From: Microbotryomycetes sp. JL201
Lineage: Eukaryota > Basidiomycota > Microbotryomycetes
DNA: 64,000 nucleotides
Direction: 5' to 3'
Assembly: GCA_033819885.1 (NCBI GenBank)
Contig: JAQYUZ010000057.1
Coordinates: 33,057 to 97,056, forward strand
The position numbers and the translations under genes were made by a program. The notes beneath the pieces are model-generated. The model was not told the DNA's origin and searched no databases. It saw nothing but the letters and a program-made list of their open reading frames with translations. Below are positions 44,486 to 56,383 of the stretch, one piece after another. How positions within the stretch are numbered: the stretch's first letter is position 1; each line of letters begins with the position of its first letter.

Positions 44486-47065
44486 TCATGTGGCGCTCGA
44501 CAATGAGCGCAGCAATCGGTCTTCGACAGCTCGCAACGTTGGCGCTTTTGAGTTTAAACTCGTCATCAGGTATACGACATTGCCAAGAGGTCTCGCATGC
44601 ACACCAAATGGTAATCCACCGGGAGAAGCGGCCACGTCTTTGGGAGAGATTGGATTTGAGCGAAGAGACGAGAGCAAAGTTGATGCGGCTGTCGACTCGT
44701 AACCTGCTCCGTCTTGAGCGCGCAAGTAAATGGCCAAAACGCAACCCATGGCCATGGCGCCTTGGACGTTGTCTAGCTTTGAGATTTCTCTCACAAACGA
44801 CGATGACCACAGACTCCAAACTGTATCGGCCGAGTTTTCGACAGCTCGACTTGACCAGTCTTGGACAGCGGGAATCCACGTGCGACTTGCGTCCATCTTG
44901 TCGAGCGTGTCGAGTGTCTTGTTGGCGACGGAACATCCGATCGCATGAGCCGTGTACGAGTGGCCATGCAAAAGGGCATCGACTTTTTGTTTGCCCAAGA
45001 AAGCGTCAAAGATGGAACTTGATGCGAGCGTAACGGCCATTGGGACAAGTCCTCCCGTCAAAATTTTGGCGTAGCAAGCAATGTCGGGTTTTGTCGCAGA
45101 GCCGAGGAAAGAGGCGGCCGAGGTGCGACCGAGTCGACGCAAGCCGACAAACACTTCGTCAAAGATGACGGGAAGTCCTTGCCAACCTTCGGACGACTGT
45201 GACGGGAACAAGTCTCGATTGGTCCTAACGACGTCGATCAAGACTCTTTGGTACAGAGGGTCGACAAAAATCATGCCACCTGCGCCCATCACGACAGGTT
45301 CAAGTACGAGAGCGCCAAATTGAACGTCATCGCCCTGTTCGAGTCGCGCAGCAATGTCTTGTTCAATCTCTGCGCGGTACACTTGGGCCAGCTCGTCAGA
45401 CTCTACACGTCTGTCGACGTCAAAGACGGCCTCGAGCGAGTCGAATTTGGTTGACCGGCGCCCGCCCCTTCCGCGAACGACTGGCGTACCGTTTTCGATT
45501 TTGAGCGTCGGTGGCTCGAGCCAGAACCCGCGTCCCTTGTACCAGTCGACCTTTTCAGAATAGACGCTGCCTTCGCACGCGTCCATGGCGCCAATCGTGT
45601 CCCCGTGGTAGCTGCCTTGCAGACCAAGCACGGCGAGCTTGGAACTCGATTGGCGCGTCAGGGTTTGTCGCTTTGCAAACGACCTCAATGCCATTTTTAG
45701 CCCGACTTCCATTCCCGTGCTGCCGTCGTCGGAAAAAAACACTCGAGACGCCCAGCCTTTACCAACGGTTGCGAGGAGTCGCTCAGCAAGGTTCAACGCG
45801 GGCGTATTTGTGGCTGTCGGAAACATGACATGCCCATAACGGCCCGAGGCGTGCGCGGCCGCCAGTGTCAACGTCGGGTTGGCGTGACCGAGGCATTGAG
45901 TCCACCACGAAGCTGAACCGTCCAGTACAGGCTCGAGCAGTGGCTTCGAGGACAAGTCTTTCGTCGTACCGGCCTCATTCGCGACATGTCCGGTGAACGT
46001 GCTGAAATGGTCGCCATACGCAGAATCAATCACCATGACGTCCTTGGGGTTTTCAACGAGACCGTGCTGCACAAAGGGCCACCAAACAGAGTCGAGGGTT
46101 CTTTGCGGTGCCGTCCTAAGATCGTGTATCCTCCGCTCGTGCCGCGTCTGCAAGTCGTTGACAACGGTCTGAAGTGGTGCGCCACTTGGATCGCTCAGCG
46201 AGCTGTAGTACCGCTGCATGTTTGTAACGTCATGGGCGGCGTCTGCATGCCTCTCTGGCGGTCTTTCAACGACAGTGACCTTGATGTCTCTCTCGGCAAA
46301 CCACCTGCGCAAATACTGGTAGTTTTCGTAATAGTCTTCTTTAAAGATGAGCACGGCATCAACGTCGTATCCACGCAAATGTAGCGACTCGAAGGCAGAG
46401 ATCGTGGTCGAGATCCCGCCGAGCTCGTGCGAAGCAACCAAGATTGTTGGCGGCAGCAATGGCCTGAATGCATCCAGCTGCGACGTGCCGGACAGCACTG
46501 GCGAGTGAACGCCTTTTGAACGAGGCGCCTTGAGAGTGTCAGAACGCTGCGTTTGGCTACGAAAGCCTCGAACAGAGCCGACTGACCTCCTGCAGATTCG
46601 ATGTACAGCGCATTCCGTCGGGCCGGATCGGCATCTGTGGCGACCCGACGAGCGAATTGAGCGACCGCGCCTGCGAATTCTTCATCGGTCGGGAATGCAG
46701 GCGAGAGTGCAGAAGATTTCGAGTTGTTCCGGGCTCGCTCGACGGCCAGGTGAGGCGAGACGGGTTCGTCAAAGTGAAACAGGCATTTTGTGCGCGCGAG
46801 AGGCGCGAATTTGGCCACGTGACTGCGTTCAAGGGGGCAGACGAATAGTGGAGTTAGTATGTGGGAATTTCACGAGCAGTCTGCGCTTGCACGACACTCA
46901 CGCCTCGTCGTCGCCGTCGCCAGTGCCAGTGCCGACCGGCTTGAGGTACGTCACGCGCTCATTCAGTGCACAGCTCGCACGCACGAGGCCGGTACTAAAG
47001 ATAGATTTGCCTACAGACGTTGACGGCGCAACGATGAGGTGCGTGCGTACATGGTTGGCCAACAT
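44486..47065 (-). CDS. BIODA: Bifunctional dethiobiotin synthetase / DAPA aminotransferase
   Basis: Exons 47065-46902, 46822-46587, 46512-44486; 808 residues. N-terminal BioD half: P-loop region IVAPSTSVGKSIFS, VTYLKPVGTG, FHFDEPVSPHLA, YIESAGGVHSP, HELGGISTTISAFES. C-terminal BioA half: DSAYGDHFSTF, ASWWTQCLGHANP, FFSDDGSTGMEVGLKMALR, LQGSYHGDTIG, VIFDEVF and KILTGGLVPMAVTLAS carrying the PLP lysine. It makes diaminopelargonate from KAPA, then dethiobiotin. Fused BioD-BioA (BIO3-BIO1) is the plant and fungal arrangement, usually mitochondrial; no strong presequence is visible. The two genes of the pathway are adjacent here; biotin synthase is not in the window. Confidence 0.95.
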
Positions 47066-47307
47066 TCAGCGCCTTCCGTCCGTTCCCCAACAGCGCCTGG
47101 CAGTGAATACACGGCGATGATAACTACACTCGCTCAAGCGCAATGTTGCGGCAGTCTTGCGACACAGGCCGTCCGCTCGCTCGGTGAATGAGGACGCTCA
47201 GAGAGGTGCGATGGTTCCGTCGGAACTCCGGGCCCGAGCTCAAGTATGTGCATGTAGAAACAAAACAGGGTTCGCTAGCGACATACAAAGAAGAAGTAGA
47301 CACGGGG

Positions 47308-49032
47308 CTACTGCACTCGTGCAAGAGCTTTTTCAGTCGCGGCAATGACCTGTTGCAACGACGATCAGCCAGAGCTTTGACGGATAGCATCGCACATCTT
47401 TTTCCCTTCTCACCCGATCAATGTCCGGCCTCTGTTCCGGATTGACTACCAGCATCATTCGAATCAAGTCTTGTAGACCTTGGCTGTAGGTCGAATCGTT
47501 CGGAAACGAGTATTTGCCGCTCATGGCTGCCATGGCGATAGATCCGCCATGCTCGCTTTGTTGAGCAGTCTCGAATGGAGACGTGCCGTACGCCATGGCG
47601 TACAGCGTTGCCCCAAGAGACCAAATGTCGACAGCTTCAGTCAAGTCTGTGCCTGTCTTGACCTGATAAAAAAGTATGTCAGACAGCAAACATATCGAGC
47701 TCTGATCAATGAACTACTCACGTCAAACAGCTCTGGTGCTCGAAACGGCATCGAGCAGTGTTCGGCGGCCAAATCTTGTTGAAACAGCGCAACGGACCTG
47801 TTTGGGATAGGTATCCGCGCCGGCAAAGCCGATCCAAAGTCCATCAAAATGGGCGTTGTACCATCATCCGAGATCATAATGTTTGCCTGCGCGGCTCTAA
47901 ATCAGTCTCGGACAGTACACCGTCTTGTAGCTAGGAACTGACCGGTTTAATGTCTCGATGTGCCCATGGTTGTTGTTTCCGCTGCACGCTCTGCGTCTCC
48001 GTGTTCTCACTTGTACCTAACCTGCCTAGCACAATTCCGCTGTCGTCGTCGCCGATACCGGGTACTCGAGCATCACTGTCCTCTTCAAGGTGCGCATTGG
48101 CGCTGTCCAATCCGCCAATGAGCGCCTCTCCCTCGTTTTCTCCTCTGTTGATGATCCTGTCTTCCTCCTCCTCGTCATCGTCATCTGCCGTGTCGTTGTC
48201 GCGTTGCAAAACCATGGAAGATTGTGACAGGGACGCGGACGTAGGCGGATACGACGCAGAGGGACCGGCGTGGTACTTGTGCATGGCCCGGACAGCATGA
48301 CAGGTGCCGAGAAAGATGGAAAGCATGTCTCGCTCTGCATAACGCGAACCATTCACCTGAACGTGATGAAAGGTTCAATGTGAGTGCTCGGACTACGAAC
48401 GGGAACTGCGCGGGAAAGGCTGACTGCATTGGCCGAAATGGTGTGCTGCACACTGCGATTGACGTCGATTTGGTCAGCGCCGCAAGTACGGGTAATACGA
48501 TCATGTGTGTACAACTTGCGTTCCATTCTTGTAGAAGGGCAGAAACAAGTAAATGACCTTGCCACCGTCGTTGTCCTTATCTTGGACAACGCAGCTGTCG
48601 AGACATCTGATGATGTTGGGATGCCTGAACCTCTTGTATGCCTCTACTTCTTTGAGCGCCGATTTGACGCTGTCTGAACCAAGCGGACACCTAATCTTTT
48701 TGAGCGCAAATTGTCGGCCTGACGACAAGTCTTGAGCTAGATAGACCTAAGATGTTTGTTGGCCAGCACTAAGTCAGCCCATGATACACCGTCATCGGCG
48801 GCTGCGCGCGCACGTAGCTGAATCCGCCCTCGCCGAGCAGTTTGACAATCTTGAACGAGCGTCCGTTGAGCTTGAGCGTGGCGTCTGTACCGAGCAAACA
48901 AAGGTGCCGAGTCAGACGAGGCTGCGTCATGTCTCACAGAAGCGGCCGAGACGAGCCGAGCGCACCCGCTTGGCAGCACGAGCCCGTCAGCGCAAAGAAT
49001 GCATCTCGCGCGTGCTCGAGCAACGTCTGCAT
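47308..49032 (-). CDS. ENV7: ENV7/STK16-type serine/threonine protein kinase
   Basis: Exons 49032-48966, 48884-48814, 48746-48520, 48452-48425, 48356-47943, 47886-47722, 47662-47414, 47349-47308; 420 residues. N-terminus MQTLLEHARDAFFALTGSCC has a Cys pair, the acylation-site type of this family. Then LLGEGGFSYVYLAQD, FALKKIRCPLGSDSVKSALK (VAIK-type Lys), HRDIKPANIMIS, MDFGSA (DFG), AEHCSMPFRAPELFD and VDIWSLGATLYAMAYG. STK16/Env7 kinases act at Golgi or vacuole membranes. About 75 extra residues, very acidic (DDDDEEEED), sit just before HRD, where STK16 has a short loop. Intron 48453-48519 starts gcaagt (GC-AG) in the KNGT|VQHTISANA segment. Confidence 0.9.
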
Positions 49033-49321
49033 TGTGCGAGCCCCGGATATGCGCGTATGCAAGGTATCCGCGTTGTTTTGGTGGAAGGGCAGAGCCGCCG
49101 GAGCGGACAGAGTGGTCGCGAGACTTGGATATATGCGCGCGCAAGCATGACTGGAGATGCTCTCTATAGCATAGCACACCTTTATGCATGCCTATGGAGA
49201 CGATACGTGAATTTACAGGAACGGGTCATTCACTTGCCCGCAGCGTCACGCGCGACAGCCGATTCCACTCTCGTCTCGCGCCTGTTATCGGCTCTGTTGG
49301 CGCGCAGGCGGGCTGCAACCC
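49033..49321. promoter_or_regulatory. Divergent promoter, ENV7-like kinase / LAA1
   Basis: About 290 bp between two divergent start codons. A tatagcatag stretch at about 49167 (TATA-like) is visible; transcription starts are not mapped. Confidence 0.35.
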
Positions 49322-52300
49322 ATGGCGTCGCCGCCGCCAGACAGTCGTCGCGCAAGCAGCAGCAGCAGCAGCAGCGCAAATGCTGCTCCTGCTCGTGTGG
49401 ACGACGCGCGCGAGCTCGACTGGGACGCCGCAAAGGCTGCACAAGCCATCAACGCAGACACGGGCGACTTGTTCCTGCTCACGTGGGCTTACAAGTGCGA
49501 AAGCGCTCTCGAGCGACTGCCAAACGTGAGCTCGACTGCGCCATCGCGCCCTCGTCGCCGTCTGCAATCAAACATGTGTTGTCGTTCCGATGGCCTGACT
49601 GACTGATTTGACATTGTTGCGCCCGCATACACACGCAGAACGTTGTTGTCGCACATCAGTCTGCTCTGACAACGAGGCTGCTCGCGATCGTCACGCCGCC
49701 ACCGCAATCAGCCACCACACCTTTGATCAAGCCAGGCCGGCCAGCGAGAGCCATCATTGCTCGGATCTTTATCCTGCTCTTGCGAAAAGGCGACCAGAAG
49801 AGCCTTTTCGACATTGGCCAGGCGCTCCTGCGCGGCTTGACGAGCGTCGAGGCCAAAGTCGCGGCCGACAGAGAAAAAGAATGGCGAGTCGCGTGCGCTT
49901 ACTGCATGGGAGAGATATGGGTAGCTTTTGGGAGTCAGGTCAGCGCCAGTGGACATGCGCGCGAAACCGTCCGCGGGTACTGACTCGCTCACGCTTCTAG
50001 GTCATGAGTCTGTTCATTGACCTCGTAACAACAACGTCTCGGGTAGCAAAGACGTCATCTTATGTGAGTATGAACAGTCGTGCAACGATCAATCGATTGA
50101 ACGTTCCTGCCTCTTGCAGCCGGTAATCCTCAGATACAATGCACTCGTGACGCTGCGCAAAGCAATCACCGTCGGATCTCAAAGCATGTCTGACATTCTG
50201 ATCAAAGAGACGATCAAGTCACTCCGAGGTCTGCTTGGCGAAAAGTCGGGCGCCGTGGTTAGAGCCGCCGCCGAGGTGCGTCACGCACGCTTCAAACTCT
50301 CGAGCGACACGTTGACATGCCATCTTTCTGCAGTGTATTCTCGCTCTGTCGGCAGCTCCAGGCGTGTTTTCGACTTTGGCCGAGATTGACTCCGTCGTCG
50401 CACCATCTTTGAAAGCCCTCGAAACTGCCGACTTTGCGACTCGACGCGCATTGTCGTCTCTGGTCGCTGGTTTACTCGCGCACACCCAGGTCGAAGGAAG
50501 TGGTGCCGTAGCAGCACCACCTCCGTCGTCGAAGAAGAAAAAAGCAGAGGGTCAAGACGACGATGAAGACGACCCTTACCCGACGATCGGTGCGCCAAGC
50601 ACGAGTGAAAATTCGAAAAAGACGCTGTTGTCGTCGTTCGAAATGCTCGCGCAGCTATCGGCGCCTTACAACCGTCTCGCATCAACGCGTAGATTTAGAA
50701 ACGGCATCGTTGACGTGTATGGCGAGCTTTTCACGCTGCTCGGCGGGCAGTGGATGGAAAACAATTACCCCGACGTGCTCAAGCACCTTGTCAGCGAGAT
50801 TGGATGCGGCATGGCGGCTGGATCTGGTTGGACGGGGTGGACCTCTCGCGCTGTAGAACGCATCGACCCTATCAAGGCGCGATACGAAGCTTTGAATGCC
50901 CGGACAACCGTGCGAACGCTGCTGAGGGACGTCGTCAGCGGACGCTTATTAAGCGAAGGGGGTCAAGTTACTGCGCTTCGGGAGGTCTCAGAGGCGTACT
51001 TGCGACAGTGGCCGGCGCTCATGCCAGGCAAGGCGGCACCGACAAAGCAGGCACTTGTTATTGCGCTAGACGAGACGAGCAGCTTGCTGCAGGGACTTGG
51101 TTGCTGTCCTCCGGCGATTCAAGATGTCCTCTTTGACCCACTCGTCCGACTTGTCTCGCATCCGAGCCATAGTGTGCAGGTTAGCGCAGCATGGGCTCTT
51201 CGAACGTTCTGTGACGTCGCATCGAATCGACTATCGTCCACGATCGCAACCCTGATCGACTTGCTCAACAAGGACCTTGCCTTGATTTCATCGACCGGCG
51301 CCGTTGACGTACACAAACGCGCAGTAGGCTATGCACAAGCGTTGGCGGCATTGATCAATCTGATCCCGCACAAGTCGCTATACGCCTCTTTTGACGTATC
51401 TGCCAAGTGCATGTCGCTCGCGATCCAGCTCCTCAAGCAGTCGGGCAACCACGAGCTTCATGTTTCAGGTGTGCAGATCAGGATCGCTTGGATACTCGTC
51501 TCGGCTCTCATGTCGCTCGGACCCAACTTTGTACGGCTGCACCTGCCACAGTTATTGATACTGTGGCGCAACGCCTTGCCGAAACCGACAAGCAAGGACG
51601 CGATCGCAGCGAGCAGCCGGACCGAACGCGAATGGGCCTTTTTGCTGCACATTCGAGAATGTACGCTTGGCGCAATTCTGTCTTTTTTGCGACACAATGC
51701 GATCTCTGCGCCAGCTTCTCTCAGCGGTCTCGGCTCGTCGAATCCAGCCGCATCGTCCGGCACAGGTCTCGTGACAGACGACGTCAGCCGTCGTCTCGTA
51801 TTGCTGCTCGCAAACGGGCTTGCATTCTCTAAATCGTTTGCCACGTGTCACCCGAACTTGGCTCTCGAGCACTCGATCCCGGCAACGTCCTCTCGACTTG
51901 CGCTGTTTGATCGAGATATTTTGTATCGGAGGCGGCTCTTCGAGTGTTTTGCCACGCTTGGACAAAACACGGCGACACTTCCATACCAGATCGACTTGCT
52001 GCAGCAAGTGACGACTGTGTTTTCTGACCCAGAGCGATACGTCGGTGAAGCGGCGCTCCAGGCGGCTGTCAATGCGAGCATGTTTACATCGGTTTGGGAC
52101 GAGTCGGACGGATATGCATTTGGAGTCACGAGTCTTTTGGGCGAGACGAGCGTCGAGGTCGCGGGGCAAAGCTCGACGGCGACAACACGCCTGAATCGCG
52201 ATGTCGCAGAGTCGGCCGTCTTTGATCAGATGCGGTCATCTATCCTTGGAGCGGCAGAATATGACTCGCTCGTTTTGACGAGTCGATGTCACTCGGATGG

Positions 52301-55300
52301 TTTGGGACTTGATCTTCTACCTGCGCCGCCACCACCAGCAATCGGACTCGTCAACGCTGCTATTGAATTGTTTGGCCAATACTTTTGCCTGCAAGAGACG
52401 ACAAACCAAAATGCCCTCCTTCAGATTATTGGCAACAATTACCGTTCGAGCCGATTGGAGAAGAATCCTGGAAGGAGGATGGCGATACTGGCAAACTCGA
52501 CGACGGCGATCCTTGGTGCGCTCAGGTCATTCAAGCGCACTGTCGACCCGACAGTCGGTACAAGCATGCGTGACTTGCTTAAAGAATCGCTGTCGTATCC
52601 CGACTCGCGTATCCGCATGGCGGCGGCAGAATCGATCGGTCGACTGTCTAGCCTCGGAGGGACGTCGTTCATGGCCTCGCAAATCCAATCCTGCGTCACG
52701 CAAGTCGTTAGCAACACGGATCCGGACAATCGCGCCGGTTGCGCTCTCGCTTTCGGCCAGATCTATAGTCACGTTGGCAGCCTCGCAGCCGGGCCCGTAT
52801 TGCGCACTATCGTCGATGTGTTGCTGTCTCTTGGGGCCGATCCACACCCACTCGTGCACTACAACGCCCTGCAAGCTCTGTCTCAAGTCATCGATGCCGC
52901 GTCGCTGTCTTATGCTCCTTTCACCAACTCTACACTTGGCATGCTATGCAAGCTGTACATGCAAGACACGCACGAGCCAGAGGGTGGCTCGCCCGGTAGC
53001 GTCAACCTGAGAGCCGACTTGCCCGCGTACCAGGCGATCTGTCGAGTGCTTGATGCGCTCATTGGCGTGCTCGGACCCGAGTTGCAAGATTCAGAACGCG
53101 TTCGCGAACTCGTTTTGATCCTGTTAACCGAGTTTGTGCGCGAGACGGACGATGGTGTCGAGGTCGAGGCCATCAAGGCGACTCAGCACTTTTTGATCTT
53201 TGCTCCATCTGCAATGGACCAGGCGAGTCTCGTTGCGACCCTGAGGCGTCAACTGTCGTCGAGTCGTCAACCACTCAAGGTTGCCGCCGTCAATTCGGTG
53301 TACCAGCTTGTGCAGCGCGATGCGGCGCTCATGTCAAGGCTTGGCGGCGACGGACTCGTGCGGGAACTGTTTGCGCTGCTTGACGACGACCCCAGGATCG
53401 AAGGCGTTCGACATGCTATCATGTCGTGGTTGCGTCAAACGGCAGACGCCAATCCATCTGGCTGGATCGACTTGTGTCAGCAAATCATGTCTCGCTCGAC
53501 CGGCTCAAAGGCGGCCGACGATACGGCGACAGCGACAGTGGCGTCCTCGGGCCTTGTCGACGAAGAGTCTCAAGGGCTTGGTGTCGACTCGGGCTCGTCA
53601 GCGGGACCAAGTGCGGTTAGAATGACTTCGAGGTGGCGGACGCAGCTTTTTGCGCTGCAATGTTTGCACGAGGTGTTTGATACTGTCAAAAAGAGTCGAC
53701 GCCGAGAGCATTTCGATATTGCTCGCGCGCGGGCTTTGCGCGCGAACAAGCGGACTTTGCTCATTTCGCGCGTTGGAGACTTGATCAAGATGGCATTTAC
53801 GGCGAGTACGGCCCAAGTCATGCAGATTAGGCTTGAAGGTCTCGTGGTATTGCGGGACGTAATCGAGGCGAGTGGCGTGCGCGTGTCTGCGCGTGTGCGA
53901 TGCTGACGCGGATATATGACAGAGCTTTGCCAATTCGCAAGACGTCGACTTTTCGGACGCGCTCTTGCTCGAGCAGTTTCAGGCGCCGATTGCAGCAGCA
54001 TTGACGCCAGCTTTTGCGAGCGACTCTTATCCAGAAGTCATTGCGTCGGCCGTCCAAGTATGCGCGATTTTTGTTGGCTCTGGCGTCATCAAAGAGATTG
54101 AAAAAATGGGCCGTATTCTCAAGCTGCTCACGACAGCGCTCGAGAGCTGCAAGAGTAGGTCGTCTCTGTCGAAATCTAAAGCGACGCACTTACGTCTTTC
54201 ACGCAGATTCTGATATTTCGTCAATCGGCGATGTCCAAGACCTCAGCTCGACTGCCGGCGTCATGCTCAAGACTTCAATTCTTGCCGCTTGGGCCAAATT
54301 CCAGACGGCGAGCGTGCGTCAGGCGTACCTGCGTCAAGTTATTGAGCCGCACTTGCCACTGCTGTGTCCATTTTGGGTGTCTTCACTTCGAGAGTTTGCC
54401 CAGCTCAGGACGGACCCTGAAGCGACGGCGTCCGACTCTGGTGCCGGTGGTTCGGCTTTCGATTCTGTGTATTCGGGCTTGTCTCGCGAGACTGCATTGC
54501 CGGTAAGTCAGCATGCTATGCCACTGGAAACGCGCACGCCTGCTGACTCCGGGCGCACGGTAGTTTTACGAACAAGCGTGGCCGCCAATGCTTCACGCCA
54601 TCGGGACGTTGCTGCGAGAAGGCAATGAGCTTGCATTACAAGCCATGGATGACGGTCAAGCTTCATCTCTTGGTGACGAACGCCAACACCCGGCGGAGTT
54701 CTTTTGGATCCTGTTTGGCCTGTCGTTTGAAGCCCTGTGTACGGGCGCCTCGGGCATTCAAGAGATGGCGCTCGAGTCAACTGCTGGTCTGATTGGCCGA
54801 CAAGTCTCCGGTGGCGCCTTGCTCGAGCCCGGATTATTCGACGAATTGTGCAATCTGTGCTTCCGACTGTCTATAACTGAAGGCCCGAGCGTCAAAGCGC
54901 GAGTCATGGACATTGTAATCCAGCTCGCGACGCTCGCTTCTGCATCAGATCTCGCGTACGTTCTCCGGGGAGCGGTCAGGGCCTTACATTACTGACCGGC
55001 CGGTATTCTAGGAATGGCTCGCTGTCGAGCGAGAGCAACGTCAAGATGACGCAGTGCTTGCGCGTTGCGACCTGTCTATTGCGCGAGTCTGTCCCGTCGT
55101 CTGGCTCTGGCCCGCGTCGTGAGTCTTAGTTTGATGCTCTCTCGCTCGCCATTGACGTATCGGCATGCAGCCAACGGCAACACGGTGCAAGGACATGCTG
55201 CGCTCATCAAACGCGTGTTCAACGGGTTTGCCGACCTCGCCGAATTGCAACCTAGTCCAATGCGTGAACGGTTGTTTGCAATCGCCTTGCAATTTTATTC

Positions 55301-56358
55301 GCGTCAGTCGCCGCACGTTCGTGCTCACGGCACAAAGTAGCTAACCTGGAATGTCCAGAACTTCTCCAAGACGAAAACGCAGAGGCCGATCTGATCAGTC
55401 CGACGTTGCCAGTTCTCAAGACGTTGCTCGAGCGCGCACTGACGCCGTTGACTGTCGCCGAGTCATGTCTGCCTCGTGTCATTAACGGAATGTTGTCTTG
55501 CTGTCTACAAAACATTGACAATCTAAGGTTCGTTTCGAGCTGCCGGGTTTTTACGAATCGCTAATCTTGGCGGTCACTACGTAGAGGACGACAAGGCGCC
55601 GGTGTCACGATCAAGATGCGCGGAAACTTGTTGGCGGCGGCTCTGGTAATCACGAACCTGCCGTCTTATGTTCAAATTGGTGCCGATGTGATTGAGCACA
55701 CTTGTTCCGTCATAAGCGAAATTGCTTTTACGGCTGGACACGAGGTAGGGCAGAAGGAGTCGCCCTTACGTTATGCTCGTACGCTGATGCTGTTGTCGAT
55801 CCAGTCCTCCCCGGTGGCTTTGCACTGCTTGACGACTTTGATTGGAGCGTCGTCGAGCGGGCCGCCTATTTTGCAGTATTGCGTCAAACAACTCGTCCCT
55901 GTTCTCGTCGAGACAGTTGTCAAACTAGGCAGGCCTGGCGAGAGTGACTCGACTGGCGCGCTGAGCGAGGCCGTCAAAGCGCTCGTGACGGCTTTGATGG
56001 CAGTTGACGATGATAGGCGTGAGTTTCTCCTCTTGCTCGGGACCGATCTGCAGCTAAGATTTGAGATAATTTTCTTGCAGGCACGCAAGCTTTCTCGATC
56101 CTGCTACCTGTCTTGAGTTTCATGCTCTCGCCATCTACAAAGTCAGGCACTGCCACCTTGTCCGGTCACTCGATTGCCGTATCTCAACTCTTGCAGTTGG
56201 CGTCGACGTATCCTACCAACTTTAAGCAAGCACTCTTGGCTTTGGCAGCCGAGCAAAGGCTGTCGATAGAGACGAGTATTCGAGCCCAAGTTGGGAACGC
56301 AAGAAAGGACGTTTCAAAGGCAGAAGTACCTCAGATCAGTCTCAAGAGTTTTGTTTGA
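49322..56358 (+). CDS. LAA1: LAA1/HEATR5-like giant HEAT-repeat trafficking protein
   Basis: Thirteen exons: 49322-49525, 49639-49938, 50001-50063, 50120-50275, 50334-53876, 53923-54154, 54207-54502, 54564-54955, 55012-55118, 55171-55302, 55359-55527, 55585-56018, 56081-56358; 2,101 residues, all phases closing. The region SDILIKETIKSLRGLLGEKSGAV and the many helical repeats (QVSAAWALRTFCDVASNRL; DSRIRMAAAESIGRLSSLGG; DPDNRAGCALAFGQIYSHVG) match Laa1/HEATR5. This protein helps recruit AP-1 adaptor to the trans-Golgi network with Laa2/aftiphilin. The N-terminus has a serine run encoded by an agc/tct repeat. The 3.5-kb exon 5 carries most of the protein. Intron 53877-53922 is only 46 nt. Confidence 0.9.
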
Positions 56359-56383
56359 CGAAATTTTGCAATTTTATCGCATT

